Source: Pyropia yezoensis
Taxonomy: Eukaryota > Rhodophyta > Bangiophyceae > Bangiales > Bangiaceae
Length of the DNA stretch: 64,000 nt
Reading direction: 5' to 3'
Assembly (NCBI GenBank): GCA_009829735.1
Contig: CM020618.1
Coordinates: 42,422,878-42,486,877 of the forward strand
Part shown: one piece after another, positions 1 through 9,726 of the stretch
Position numbering within the stretch: position 1 is the stretch's first letter
Layout: each line of letters opens with the position of its first letter
The notes under the pieces: generated by a model
Database searches by the model: none
What the model saw: the letters and a program-made list of their open reading frames with translations, nothing else
Told to the model about the DNA's origin: nothing
Program-made: the position numbers and the translations under genes

Positions 1-1691
1 ACATCGCAGTAGTGGCAGTGGAAGCGCTTCTTTGGCATCGTCAGGTTTTGGGTCAGGAGGGGTGGACGGATGGGCAGAGAAGAGGAAGAGGTCGGGGAGG
101 CAAAGCGGGAGAGCAGGAACAAATGAAGAGGGAGAGCACGGTAGAAGCGGTGAGAACCGAGGAGAGGAGGGGGAAGGGAAGAGGGGAGGGCAAGGGACTA
201 GGAAAGAAAAGGAGGAGAAGACTCGAGTGGACGACAGCTTGGTGTAGTGACACCGTAAGGAACAGCAAGGAAGCCTTGGGTGGGTCAACGAACTCAAAAC
301 GGCTGGAGGAGGGCGTCACGGAGACTGCCGCCATATTCGAAGAGAGAACAGCTTGTCGCACACGTGCGCCGCGCGACGACGAGCCTACCAAGCCGCTCGG
401 GGAGGAGAACGACTTACAACATTCAATTTACTTGATCTAATTACCGTCCAGTATTGTACTTACATAATGATGGCGTTCTGCCGACTATCCTTTTGACTTC
501 GGCCGTACGGCCTCCTCCTTGGTCGCCCAGCCTTCACACCACACCAATAGGAGCCGTCTGGCTGCCATCGGCCGCGAAGCATGCTGGGTGTGTTCACGGT
601 GGTGGTCGGTGGGGCGAGGCGCGCCGCCGTCGTCGATGAATGGGGGATGCCGGGAGCGGCCCGGCAGGGGAGGGGCGCAGAGAGGTAGGGGGGGAAGGGT
701 GCGGCGAACAGTGGGGTCCGTAGGAAAGCCCCGCTCCGTGTGCGACCCCGCGCACACGACGTTGGATGAATCGCGAGGGGAGATTGCCACCTTGGACAGT
801 CGTGGGCAGGGGTGGTGGCTGACTAGTCGAGACCACACATGCCCGGGCGGCTTCCTCTGCCTGCCTGGACGGTCGGCGGGAGCGCACCGCGCCGCCGCGC
901 TGTGGGTGGCATGGATGAGACCGCCTCCCCCGCCGTGATGGGGTAATTAACGGGGGGACCGTGTTGGCCGCTCGCGGGGTCGCTGGCGGGCGGACGCGAC
1001 AGGGAACGATGGCTCCACGAGACAGCACCGGGCGCTGCCGCCGCCCGGCCGCCCGGCCGCCCGGCCGCTGGCCGCATGAGCGTGCGGTCGCCCCCCCAGC
1101 TGGCGCACAGTGGCGAGGGCGCCCCCGCGCCGTAGTCGCCGGCCGTTTTGTTGCGGAGGGGCTGCCTTCGCCGCCCCTTCCCACGCACGGAGCACATGGC
1201 CATGGGCGGACGCATGACGGGGTAGGTGGCGGGGAGTGCAGCGAATTCCCGTAGGTCTGGACAGGGTGCGGCGCGGGAAGGTCCAGGCCTTGGGCGACTC
1301 GCCCAATCCCGCCAGAGCTTGTGCGCGGGCACCCGCGCGCAGGGGAGTAACCCCACAACCGTTTCCTTGACCTTCTGCCGCAGGCATTGCGTGCAGGCGG
1401 TTGTGAGCGGCGCACGCCACAGACGGGCGCACCCGTGCCGCCTGACCGCAGCGAAAAACACAAACACCAGAAGAGAAAAAACAGGTATGGTCTGAATCAA
1501 AACTATCACACGTGAAAAGTACAGCGCGGCGGGGGCACACAGAGCGAGATACAACAACAGCGTGCACACACCATCCAAAAACAGAGCCACGAGCTATAAA
1601 ACAAGAGGGGTGTCGGTGCGCTCCCCCCCGAGACCATCTCACTGGCGTCGAGACCGACATACCGAGCATTCCGAACACGCACCCCGCCGCA
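1..1691. other. 3' flank of the DGD gene, no gene recognised
   Basis: No convincing coding sequence is visible; the open frames here are low-complexity Arg/Pro/Ala translations with no recognisable domain. Two composition features stand out. A strongly purine-rich stretch lies at about 60-240 on the plus strand. A short tandem of the 8-mer CCCGGCCG lies at about 1040-1075. The 3' UTR of the galactolipid synthase gene, which ends at 1692 on the minus strand, should lie in the right-hand part of this interval. No tRNA or rRNA was seen. Confidence 0.5.
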
Positions 1692-4600
1692 TCAATACGA
1701 AGGCGGCGGTGGCACGTCCACCCCACCACCACCACGTTCGGGTGTCAGCGGCGACAACGGCTCAGACTTCACGCCCGTCGGCAGACTCCGCGCCGTCCGC
1801 GGCCGGCCGGCCGCACCACCGCCACCGGCCCCGCGCGAGGGCGACGGCACCGCCGCCGCCGGCGAGGCCGACGAAGATGCCGCCGGCGGCGGGGCCGTCG
1901 CCTTGGGCGTCACCCCCCATGGCCCGCCGGCGGGCGGCAGAGGCGAACCGCCAAACCGCAGCGGCCACGCGGGGGCGCGGGCGGGGGTGGCGCCGCCGCC
2001 GCCGCCCCGGGGCTTGGCGAGCAGCCCATTGGCCCGCCGACGCAGCTGGTTGCGTGACCGCCGTAGTGCTTCGGTCGTGGACGGTGACAGCAAGGGGGAC
2101 AGGCGCGGGGAGGGGGTGCCGGTGGGGCCGCCGCCGCTGCTAACGGCAGGCGGCGGCCCTGCCAACGTCCCCGGTGAGGCCATCCCACCAGGCCCCGACC
2201 GCGGGGACGCCCGCGGGGACACCCGCGGCGAGTCGAGCGGTGAGCCCAGCGGCGATACCTGCGGTGACAGCGAGCCGGGCGTCGTGGGCGAAGCGGGCGG
2301 GTCCCGCGGACGCACCCACGCATCCGCGGGCGGGGTGACCAGGTTGCTGCAAATGGTCTTGTGCGTCACAGCCAGCGCCGAATCGACGCGCGACTGTGTC
2401 GCCTTTTCAGGCGGTACAAGCGCGGCCGTGTAAAAGCGCTGCGTCGCCGCCTCCCATGACAGGCGGTACTGCTCATCGGCAGACAGGGGCGCGGGCTGCC
2501 TGGCCAGGCAGTGGCGGAGGAGGTCCGAAAACTCCTCTGCCGTCCGGTAGGTGAAGCAGTTGGTAAAGGTGGAGAAGAAGTCATTGGACGGGTGCTCCAG
2601 GCAGATGACAAACTTGCCCATCGCCAGCGCCTCGGCTGTGGCAGTACATACGACATCCGAGTTGGACGGGTTCACGTACAGCTTGTAGCCGTGCAGCGCG
2701 GGCGCCGCGTGGTCAATCACCTTGCCGTGCACGGTGACGCCGGCGAGCGCCGTCGACCCCGTCACCCGCGCCTTGACGGCGTCCAGGTCTGGGCCCGAGC
2801 CGAAAAAGTCCACCTTAACCTGATCGCCCGTCCGCACGTAGTCCTCTTCGAGCAGCTCCACCAGCGGGAGGTACCCCTTGGTCCACAGCACCTTGCCAAG
2901 GAAGTAGGCACCGAGGGGGAACGCGGGCGGCACGTCTACATCAGCCCCCGCCTCTGTAGCCGACACCTCCGTGGCACCAACAGAACCGCCTGCAACGGTG
3001 GAGGCGGTCGCGGCCACTACAGGTGGACGCGGGCCTGTGACGGCGCTGTCACCCTCATCCCCATTGGAGGATCCCTCCCACCCTTCCGACTCGGCCGCCG
3101 TCGACATGCACCCCAGCGACGCGGTGCGCGCCAGCGCGGCGGCATGTGCCGCGCTGGCCGCCGCCACCGTCCGGCCAATCTGGAGAAACTTGTCCCGCAC
3201 CCCGTGCACGTTGCACGTGACCGAATGGGGCAGCGGCTGTACCGCGTCCGAGAGCTTGATCACCCTATGGCAGTAAGAGCGGCACACCCATTTGTTGAGG
3301 AAGCCAAGGAAGAGGGCGCGGGAGGGGCCAAAGAAGCCATTCATCCGGGCGTACTCAATGTAGTTGGTGTGCACGACGCCAACCACAAAACGGAAGACCG
3401 ACGTCCACATCCGCCCAGCGTGGTGCCACGTGAGGTGCTCGGGCTCCTCAAGTACGCACACATCCTTGACGTCATCAGGGCCAAAGATAGTCGTGATGTC
3501 GCCTAGGGGGAGGATCGACCCAAAGTCCACCGAGTAGACCGACTCGTAAAAGCGAACAGTGAAAAGTCGTTCATCTGCTGACGGCGCGTCAACGGCGGCA
3601 TCCGCAGCAGACGGCGCCGACTCGACGGCACCCAGTGTGGCACCGTTGACCAGCGACGGCGCGGCGGGGGTAGCGGCCCCCGGCGCACCCGCCGCGGCAC
3701 CCACGACCCCACCAGCAATTTCCGGCCCCAACTCCCGCCGCACCCAGCTGTAGATAAACTCGGCCTGCTCGTCCTGGGTCTCAAAAAAGACGCCCTTGGG
3801 GAACACCCGTGCCTGGTCTTCCGCGTTTGGAAGCCACGGAATGACGAGGGACACGCGGTGGCCCTCGCGAGCGAGGTACACCGCCCGCAGCAATGGGTTG
3901 ACCGCCGTCCCGGTCATCCATGGCAAGCCCGCAGTCGTCACAATCGTAATGTCCCGCGGGCCGAGACGGAGGTCGCTTGTCAGTGACGCGTCGAGCGACA
4001 GGCCAGCGACAAACCCTTCGCCACCGTCGGTGGCTACTGCCCCCGGCGGCACGTCGCCGGTGCGGGCGCCCTCCACCTCCGTGCCGGGCACCGGCGCCGC
4101 AACCACCTCGGACGGTGATGCCGCCGCCGTTTGGCGTGAACGTGCCCGGCGCTGGTGCCGCCGCAGCGTCGCGACCGTCGGCCGCCGCGTCACGACGTAC
4201 ATCGAAAAGGCCAGCGCCGCCGCAAATATCTGCCGCATGTCGGGCGTCGCCCCCCGACCGCCGGCAGCGCCGAGAGAGCGTTCAAAGCCCAGCATCGACA
4301 GGCCGCTGAGACCACCTCCCGACGGCACAACCTCCGTGGCCGTCCACGAGCGAGGAGTCCGGTAGTCGGCGGCCGCCGCGGGCGTCACGACGGGTACGGC
4401 CCCGGTGCGGACACCCTGCCGACGGCGAGCCGGCTGCGCGGGGCGCGCCGTTGACGACGGGGGGGTGGAGTGAACGCCCGCGTGGGGGGTGCCGTCGGGC
4501 CCGCCATCGCCGGCCGATGATGGCAGCACCGCCACGGGTTGCATGCCACCACCGCCACCGACACCGTTCGCCGAGTCTCTCCTCACCAGAAAAGGCGCGG

Positions 4601-6197
4601 CGTCCTCGGCACCCTCCCCTACAGGCACAGGGGGCGGCCAAAAGAGGGGCATGGCCGACCCTGCGCCGGGCGTGGTGCCCCCACTGGTCCCACTGCTGCC
4701 GGCTGTTGACCCCAGAAACGCCGACGATGTTTGGCCACCGAGCGGCCCCCCCCCCCCCGCCGCCGCGGCAGCCGCCTCCCGCCGCCCCGCATCCAGAATA
4801 GCGGCCGCCAACGCCGCCACAAACGGGCGCATGCTCGCCGCCCACGAACACGTTTGCGCGCTCAGTGCCGAGTTGAGCTGCACAGGCAGGCCAACGCCAA
4901 CGCCAAAGGCAAGTTCAGCCGACGAACCGCCCGCACGAATGGGCACACCCGCCCACTGGCCGACACCTGGCGAACTGCCGCTGCTCCCCACAGCCCTGAC
5001 GCTGCTGCTGCTAGCGCTAGTGCTCGCACACCAGCCACCCACGCTGCCGAGGCTGCTGCTGCTGGCGCCACACGCGCCCACAGCCAACGAGCTCCGCGCC
5101 GAATCCCACGCCGCTGCCGCCCACGCACTCCCTCCCCCCCCCGCTCCGCCACCCCCGCCGGCTGCAGCGGCTGCCGCCCACAACGCCGCCGCAAAGTCGT
5201 CCAGCCGCACCCCCGCAGTCGCAGCCGCCGCAACTGACGGCGTCCACGAAGCCGACGAAGGCGTCGCCCGGCGGCTCAAACGTCGTCCGCCCCCCCCCCG
5301 CAGCGGGCGGTCACCCTCAAAAAACGCACGCAGCGCTCCACCCGCGCCGCCGCCACCGCCCACCGCCGCACTCGAGCCCCACAGGCCGCCGCCGCCAACC
5401 ACTCCCGGCACGCCGCCCCCCCCTGCGCTGGCCCGCCCCTTCGGGTGCAACGACGCGAGCACCTCTCCCACCGCCGCGGCGGCGCGACTCCGCTCCCCTG
5501 CCGACACGGACCGGCGAAGCGCAGAGCGGAGGCCGTCCTCAACCCCCTCGACCGCCGCCGCCGCCGATGCCAGAGCCGCGTTCACCGCCGCCGCCGCGCT
5601 CGGTGCGCCTGTATCCCCCCCGGGTATCCGCGAGGGGAAGGGCTGGTCCCGCACGCTCGCCGCCGCCGCCGATGTTGTCGATTTCGCTGTCGTTGCTGCT
5701 GCTGATGCCGTGGTCGACGTGGTCGATGCAGTCGTCGTCGTCGACCGGCGCCGCCGCCGCCGGTGGTGGTGGCCGATCAAGGACGGGGACGCTGTGCGGC
5801 GCGGCGGCCAAGAGGAGGCAGGCGTCGTCGTGGCTGTCGTCAACGCAGACGGCACGTCCGACGCGGCGGCCGCGTCCGCAGCAACAACGGCGGCGCCGCC
5901 CCAGGCACGGCAGAGGGTGGCCGAAACGGCCGACGCGGGCGGCGGGGCCGCCGGGTGAGGGGCGCCCAGCCGGGGCGCCCAACCCGGAGTGCCCGCGTCA
6001 GCCAACCCCCAACCACGGTGCATCGGTGGGCGGGGGGGACGCGACGCCGGCCGAGGCCGCCCGAGCGCGGCGAGCAGACCACGCGCGGTAGAGGGGGGGG
6101 GGGGTCGCCGACGGACGGTGGGCGATGGTGCCGACGTGGAGGAGGGGCGGGGCGGGGCGGGGGGAGACCGGGTCTGGGGCGGGCGCCGCTGGTGCAA
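1692..6197 (-). CDS. DGD1: Digalactosyldiacylglycerol synthase (DGD1/DGD2 type, GT4 glycosyltransferase)
   Basis: Transfers galactose from UDP-galactose to monogalactosyldiacylglycerol to make DGDG, a main thylakoid lipid, at the plastid envelope. The family-specific part is residues about 745-1260. It opens with DITIVTTAGLPWMTGTAVNP (nt about 3950), followed by the EEPEHLTWHHAG, GVVHTNYIEYAR and CNVHGVRDKFLQIG blocks, and then SNSDVVCTATAEALAMGK with HPSNDFF near residue 1200, the GT4 donor-site region. These match plant DGD1 closely. Odd features are about 745 residues of Ala/Gly/Ser/Pro-rich sequence before the enzyme domain, two Ala/Pro-rich inserts inside it (about residues 830-875 and 1016-1086), and a 240-residue Ser-Pro tail. 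The true start may be an internal Met, or the 5' part may hold an intron. The ATG at 6197 is simply the longest open choice. The gene diverges from the ABHD12-like gene. Confidence 0.9.
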   Translation of the reverse strand: MHQRRPPQTRSPPAPPRPSSTSAPSPTVRRRPPPPSTARGLLAALGRPRPASRPPRPPMHRGWGLADAGTPGWAPRLGAPHPAAPPPASAVSATLCRAWGGAAVVAADAAAASDVPSALTTATTTPASSWPPRRTASPSLIGHHHRRRRRRSTTTTASTTSTTASAAATTAKSTTSAAAASVRDQPFPSRIPGGDTGAPSAAAAVNAALASAAAAVEGVEDGLRSALRRSVSAGERSRAAAAVGEVLASLHPKGRASAGGGGVPGVVGGGGLWGSSAAVGGGGGAGGALRAFFEGDRPLRGGGGRRLSRRATPSSASWTPSVAAAATAGVRLDDFAAALWAAAAAAGGGGGAGGGGSAWAAAAWDSARSSLAVGACGASSSSLGSVGGWCASTSASSSSVRAVGSSGSSPGVGQWAGVPIRAGGSSAELAFGVGVGLPVQLNSALSAQTCSWAASMRPFVAALAAAILDAGRREAAAAAAGGGGPLGGQTSSAFLGSTAGSSGTSGGTTPGAGSAMPLFWPPPVPVGEGAEDAAPFLVRRDSANGVGGGGGMQPVAVLPSSAGDGGPDGTPHAGVHSTPPSSTARPAQPARRRQGVRTGAVPVVTPAAAADYRTPRSWTATEVVPSGGGLSGLSMLGFERSLGAAGGRGATPDMRQIFAAALAFSMYVVTRRPTVATLRRHQRRARSRQTAAASPSEVVAAPVPGTEVEGARTGDVPPGAVATDGGEGFVAGLSLDASLTSDLRLGPRDITIVTTAGLPWMTGTAVNPLLRAVYLAREGHRVSLVIPWLPNAEDQARVFPKGVFFETQDEQAEFIYSWVRRELGPEIAGGVVGAAAGAPGAATPAAPSLVNGATLGAVESAPSAADAAVDAPSADERLFTVRFYESVYSVDFGSILPLGDITTIFGPDDVKDVCVLEEPEHLTWHHAGRMWTSVFRFVVGVVHTNYIEYARMNGFFGPSRALFLGFLNKWVCRSYCHRVIKLSDAVQPLPHSVTCNVHGVRDKFLQIGRTVAAASAAHAAALARTASLGCMSTAAESEGWEGSSNGDEGDSAVTGPRPPVVAATASTVAGGSVGATEVSATEAGADVDVPPAFPLGAYFLGKVLWTKGYLPLVELLEEDYVRTGDQVKVDFFGSGPDLDAVKARVTGSTALAGVTVHGKVIDHAAPALHGYKLYVNPSNSDVVCTATAEALAMGKFVICLEHPSNDFFSTFTNCFTYRTAEEFSDLLRHCLARQPAPLSADEQYRLSWEAATQRFYTAALVPPEKATQSRVDSALAVTHKTICSNLVTPPADAWVRPRDPPASPTTPGSLSPQVSPLGSPLDSPRVSPRASPRSGPGGMASPGTLAGPPPAVSSGGGPTGTPSPRLSPLLSPSTTEALRRSRNQLRRRANGLLAKPRGGGGGATPARAPAWPLRFGGSPLPPAGGPWGVTPKATAPPPAASSSASPAAAVPSPSRGAGGGGAAGRPRTARSLPTGVKSEPLSPLTPERGGGGVDVPPPPSY

Positions 6198-7336
6198 ACG
6201 ACGTCACGCTACGGCGCGCGCACAACGTGTTGCGGGCAGACGACCACGGCCACCGCCCAAGACGTGGGCCGTACAGCGCGTGGGTTGGGGGGGGGGGATG
6301 TGTCTGCCGGGGTCGCCGCGCACGACCCGCGTGCGGGACCACCTCGTCGGGCGTCGTGGCGGTGGAGGGCGGGGGGGGCGCGTGGTGGGTGCGCGTGTGC
6401 GGCTCTCTGGAAACGGATGGCCGGGCCCAAAGGAGGCCGTCTCCTGCACCCCCCGCCCACGACTGGCGGGTGCGCGTGTGGTGGACAGCGAGCGGCGGTG
6501 TAAAAACGTTGAGGGCGGCACCAATCGGGGCGAGCGCTCCCGCAGCTATTGGCGGCCACAGGCGCGTGTGGCAGAGCAACGGCGAACGACGCTCCGCGTT
6601 GGAGCTCCCTGCCGAGGGGTTTGTGGAAAGGCCGGTGGGGAGGGGGGGGAGGGTGGTGCCTCGGGCGTGGCTGGTGAGTCGACCCCCCCCCCCCCCAAGC
6701 GGCGCGCGCGGTGCGCTCTGCGCCGGCCGCTTGAGCCAGACAGTGACTGAATACATATCCGGACACGGGCGCGCGATGCGGCCGCATCTTGGTGGGCAGC
6801 GAATTGTTGTGGTGGGCACTGTATGAGATTGCACGAGCGGTGTCAGATTGCATCCCAACACGAGGCGGCGCCCCTGTGTACAGTCTGCCTGGCCAGGATC
6901 AGCTCTGAAAAAAGGGGGGGACCACTTCTCTTCAGGAATCCCGTGTCGCACCAATCGTCGGCAATGGGTGGAGACCGTCTCGTCACGACGCTGGCGCGGC
7001 GGCTTGCGTGCACCCGTCACTCCAGCGTCGGCCCTGAGGAGCCATAGCTGCACCCGTCGTGCGCAGGAACACTGCGCCCGCGGCCACCGTCTAGACGGTA
7101 CGTCTTGGCCCGCGACCGCGCGGGCCGCGCGTGGGGGTCGACGCCGGCTGTACTGTAGGTACATCCCCCGCCATCTGCTCATGGAACCAACCCGCCTGTA
7201 CCGTCATCCCGTTGCGTTGCGTCGGCCAGTCTCGATCCGCGCCGGCAAGGCGTGACGTCTCCCCCGCTTCCCCCCCCCTGTCCGGCCGTCCTTCCCGCCC
7301 CCCTCGGCCGCGGGCATTGTGGGCGAGGGGCGCCCC
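6198..7336. other. Divergent intergenic region between DGD and ABHD12-like genes
   Basis: About 1.1 kb separates the two divergent start codons, so both promoters must lie here and may be shared. The DGD-proximal 0.6 kb is G-rich on the plus strand with several runs of 7-11 identical bases. The part around 6740-7050 is less GC-rich. I see no clear TATA box in a convincing position and no credible ORF; the long open frames are arginine/proline-rich shadows. Confidence 0.5.
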
Positions 7337-8794
7337 ATGGACGGCCGCGGCGTCCCCCCGCCTTCTCCCCCCACCGAATCGCTGTGGAGCTGGCTTCTCC
7401 CCCCAGTCGCGGCGTCGGCCGCCCTCACCGCCACGGCGGTGCTGCTGCTGGCGCGGTCCCCCCCGCTGCAGCGGGCGCTACTATTTGGCCACGTTGCGCG
7501 GTTCCCCCGCTGGCTGGTTGACCACACCGCCCTGGGCGCCGCGGGCCTGGCCACATCGGCCCGCAATGTAACGTGCGTAACGCCCGCTGGGGCGGTGCTG
7601 AGGGGGTGGCACCTCGCCCCGCCGGGGCCGCCGTTTCCGCCCCCGCCCCCACACTTGGCCGCCGAACGACCGCACGCCCTTCATGGTTCTGGTCAAGGTG
7701 GTGGCGGCGACGGCGGCTGCTGTGCAGACGACCCATTGGCTTCTGCCACCTGGACCGCCGCCGTCGATGCACATTTCGATGCCCGCCTGGCCGCTGACAC
7801 CCACACACCCGTCTTTGTGTTTTTCCACGGCAACGGAGGCACGCGGGGCACCCCCCCGGGGCGCGTCCACTTTCTCCGAACCCTCGCTGCCCACGCCCAC
7901 GCGCACGTGGTCGCATTCGACCTGGGCGGCTACGCCGACAGTACCGCCGCGCCCGCGGCGGCGGCGCCATCCGCCCCCCCCCCGCCCCCCCCGCCGCCTC
8001 TGACCACCGGCGCGCGCTGCTGGTGGACCGCACGTGGGGCGGTCGCCGCCGCCGCCGCTCGCGCCGCCGGCTACCTCTTCCCCGTGGGGCCGACGCCCGC
8101 GTCGGTGGCCGCCGATGCGGTAGCGGTGGTGGACACGTGGCTGGCGCCGCGGGTGGGCGGCGCCGCCGGCGTGCGGGCGCGGGTCATCCCGTACGGCCAC
8201 AGCCTGGGGAGTGTGGCGGCGCTGGCGGCGGCGGCAGGTGTTGCCGCCGTCAACGGTACGGTGGGGTGGGGCGGGGGCGACCCGGCGGCGTCGCCGCAGC
8301 GGCAGCGGCAGCGCCGCCGCCGGGTTGCGGGGGTGGTACTATCCGCGCCGATTGCCAACCTGCCCGACGCGGCGGCGACGCACTTCTTGTCGGCGCCCCT
8401 GCGGGCGCTGCCAGGGGTGTGGGGCGCGCTAGCGCCGGTGGTGGCGGCCGCCACCGACGGGCGGATGGACAATGAGGCGGCGGTCGCGGCAGTGGCGGCA
8501 GACTTGCCCCTGCTGGTCGTCCACGGCCGCGCCGACCGGGTCGTGCCCGCGTCCCACGGGCGCCGGGTGGCGGCCGCGGCGGTCGCAGCGCGCAGCGGTC
8601 GCGGGAGACGGGGCGGGTGGGACACTGCCGCCGATGCGGACGCGGTGCCCGCCGCACCCGTGCGGCTGGTGCTCACTGATGCGCCACACAATGCCAATTA
8701 CGCGGCGGGGAACTATTTTCCAGAGCTGACCGCCTGGCTCGATGACGTCATGGCGCCAGCGCGAGAGGCAGGGGGCAGGAGGCGGAGGGGTTGA
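7337..8794 (+). CDS. ABHD12-like alpha/beta-hydrolase (serine hydrolase)
   Basis: A 485-residue alpha/beta-hydrolase of the ABHD12/ABHD13 type, a family that hydrolyses monoacylglycerols and lysophospholipids at membranes. The ATG at 7337 is the first ATG in frame; the upstream codons are open but lack an ATG. Residues about 17-40 form a hydrophobic segment, probably a signal anchor. The oxyanion-type HGNGG starts at residue 164. The nucleophile elbow GHSLG has its Ser at 289. The acid is Asp 400 in HGRADRVVP and the base is His 451 in APHNANY, so the triad is complete. Gly/Pro/Ala-rich stretches between the core blocks make it longer than animal ABHD12 (about 400 aa). It is divergent from the DGDG synthase, so a lipid-remodelling role is plausible, but the substrate cannot be read from sequence. 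Confidence 0.85.
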   Translation: MDGRGVPPPSPPTESLWSWLLPPVAASAALTATAVLLLARSPPLQRALLFGHVARFPRWLVDHTALGAAGLATSARNVTCVTPAGAVLRGWHLAPPGPPFPPPPPHLAAERPHALHGSGQGGGGDGGCCADDPLASATWTAAVDAHFDARLAADTHTPVFVFFHGNGGTRGTPPGRVHFLRTLAAHAHAHVVAFDLGGYADSTAAPAAAAPSAPPPPPPPPLTTGARCWWTARGAVAAAAARAAGYLFPVGPTPASVAADAVAVVDTWLAPRVGGAAGVRARVIPYGHSLGSVAALAAAAGVAAVNGTVGWGGGDPAASPQRQRQRRRRVAGVVLSAPIANLPDAAATHFLSAPLRALPGVWGALAPVVAAATDGRMDNEAAVAAVAADLPLLVVHGRADRVVPASHGRRVAAAAVAARSGRGRRGGWDTAADADAVPAAPVRLVLTDAPHNANYAAGNYFPELTAWLDDVMAPAREAGGRRRRG

Positions 8795-9726
8795 CACCTT
8801 CGCAGGTTGCATCAGACATGGTCAGAGGGGGCTGCCTGTGGGTGGAGCAGCAGCGTACTGGCCCGGCAGCTCGGGTGGCTGCCGACTGAGTGGGAGGGGG
8901 GCAGCAGTGGAGTGCTGAATGCTGCCGACAGATGGGTAGCGGCTGAGGTGCTCGCGGGCCCTCGAAGCAGCGCGCCTAGCCGTGCCACAATGGCAACCAG
9001 GGGCCACATGCGGGTGCACTTGGAGCGCGAGGCAAGTGAAAGGGCCTTGTCCTGATTGCACACCCAGTATGTTGCAAGCATACCGCGAGTGCGCTGTCCG
9101 TGCCGCCCTCGTGAGCTCGCGGGGCAGCTTGTCAGTGACGGCTCCCAATACCCGGTAGGCCGCCAGCGCAATGCACGACCCGTTATAGAGGAGTCATCAG
9201 ATGTGCCAGTTCAGAGCTAGGAGGTCGCCCGATCATTCGCGCTCACGCAGTCGCGGACGGCGCCGCGCACGCGCCCCCCCTGAGCTCATGCTGCCGTCCT
9301 GCGTCATATCTCCCCACCCTCTCCAGCTTTGCTGCCTGCCCGAGACAGACTGCTTGCCGTCACGACCGGCGACAGCCCACCGCACTCCCTGCATCCCGAC
9401 GTCTGCACCTCAGGCAGGACGACAGCGGATGTACTGTGCTGAACTTTTCGACCTACAGCGACGCCCAGCTCGTGGCGGTTGGCTGCCACCCCCAGCCTCC
9501 GAGACAGAGTGCCTCATCAGCGCGAACGTCGTGGCCAAGCCCACCCATGCACAGTAGAGTCGTGTCCATGTCCCTATTTTTATTACTGGTTCCCCTACGC
9601 GACACGATTGCCACCGACGGGGCAGCGACGGCCACTGCGGTCGGCCACTCGGAAGTGGCCAGCAAAGATAATGCCATCCTCTGCGCCCGAGTCCGCTTCA
9701 CCGCCGGCATAGTGAGAGCTGCCCAT
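8795..9726. other. Intergenic between ABHD12-like and sigma factor 1 (convergent)
   Basis: This region holds the 3' ends of two convergent genes. No RNA gene, repeat or domain-bearing ORF was recognised. The open frame at 9201-9557 and the long plus-strand frame from 9436 are unremarkable or antisense shadows of the sigma gene. Confidence 0.5.

Noticed and set aside
594..1735. Several long overlapping minus-strand frames (up to 289 codons)
   Set aside because: Arg/Pro/Ala-rich in all frames at once, no domain and no start context; typical open frames of very GC-rich DNA.
4489..5958. 489-codon plus-strand frame opposite the DGD N-terminus
   Set aside because: Antisense mirror of the low-complexity DGD sequence; no conserved motif.
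5998..7182. 394-codon minus-strand frame overlapping the DGD 5' end
   Set aside because: Different frame from DGD, Pro/Arg/Thr-rich, no family resemblance; treated as intergenic.
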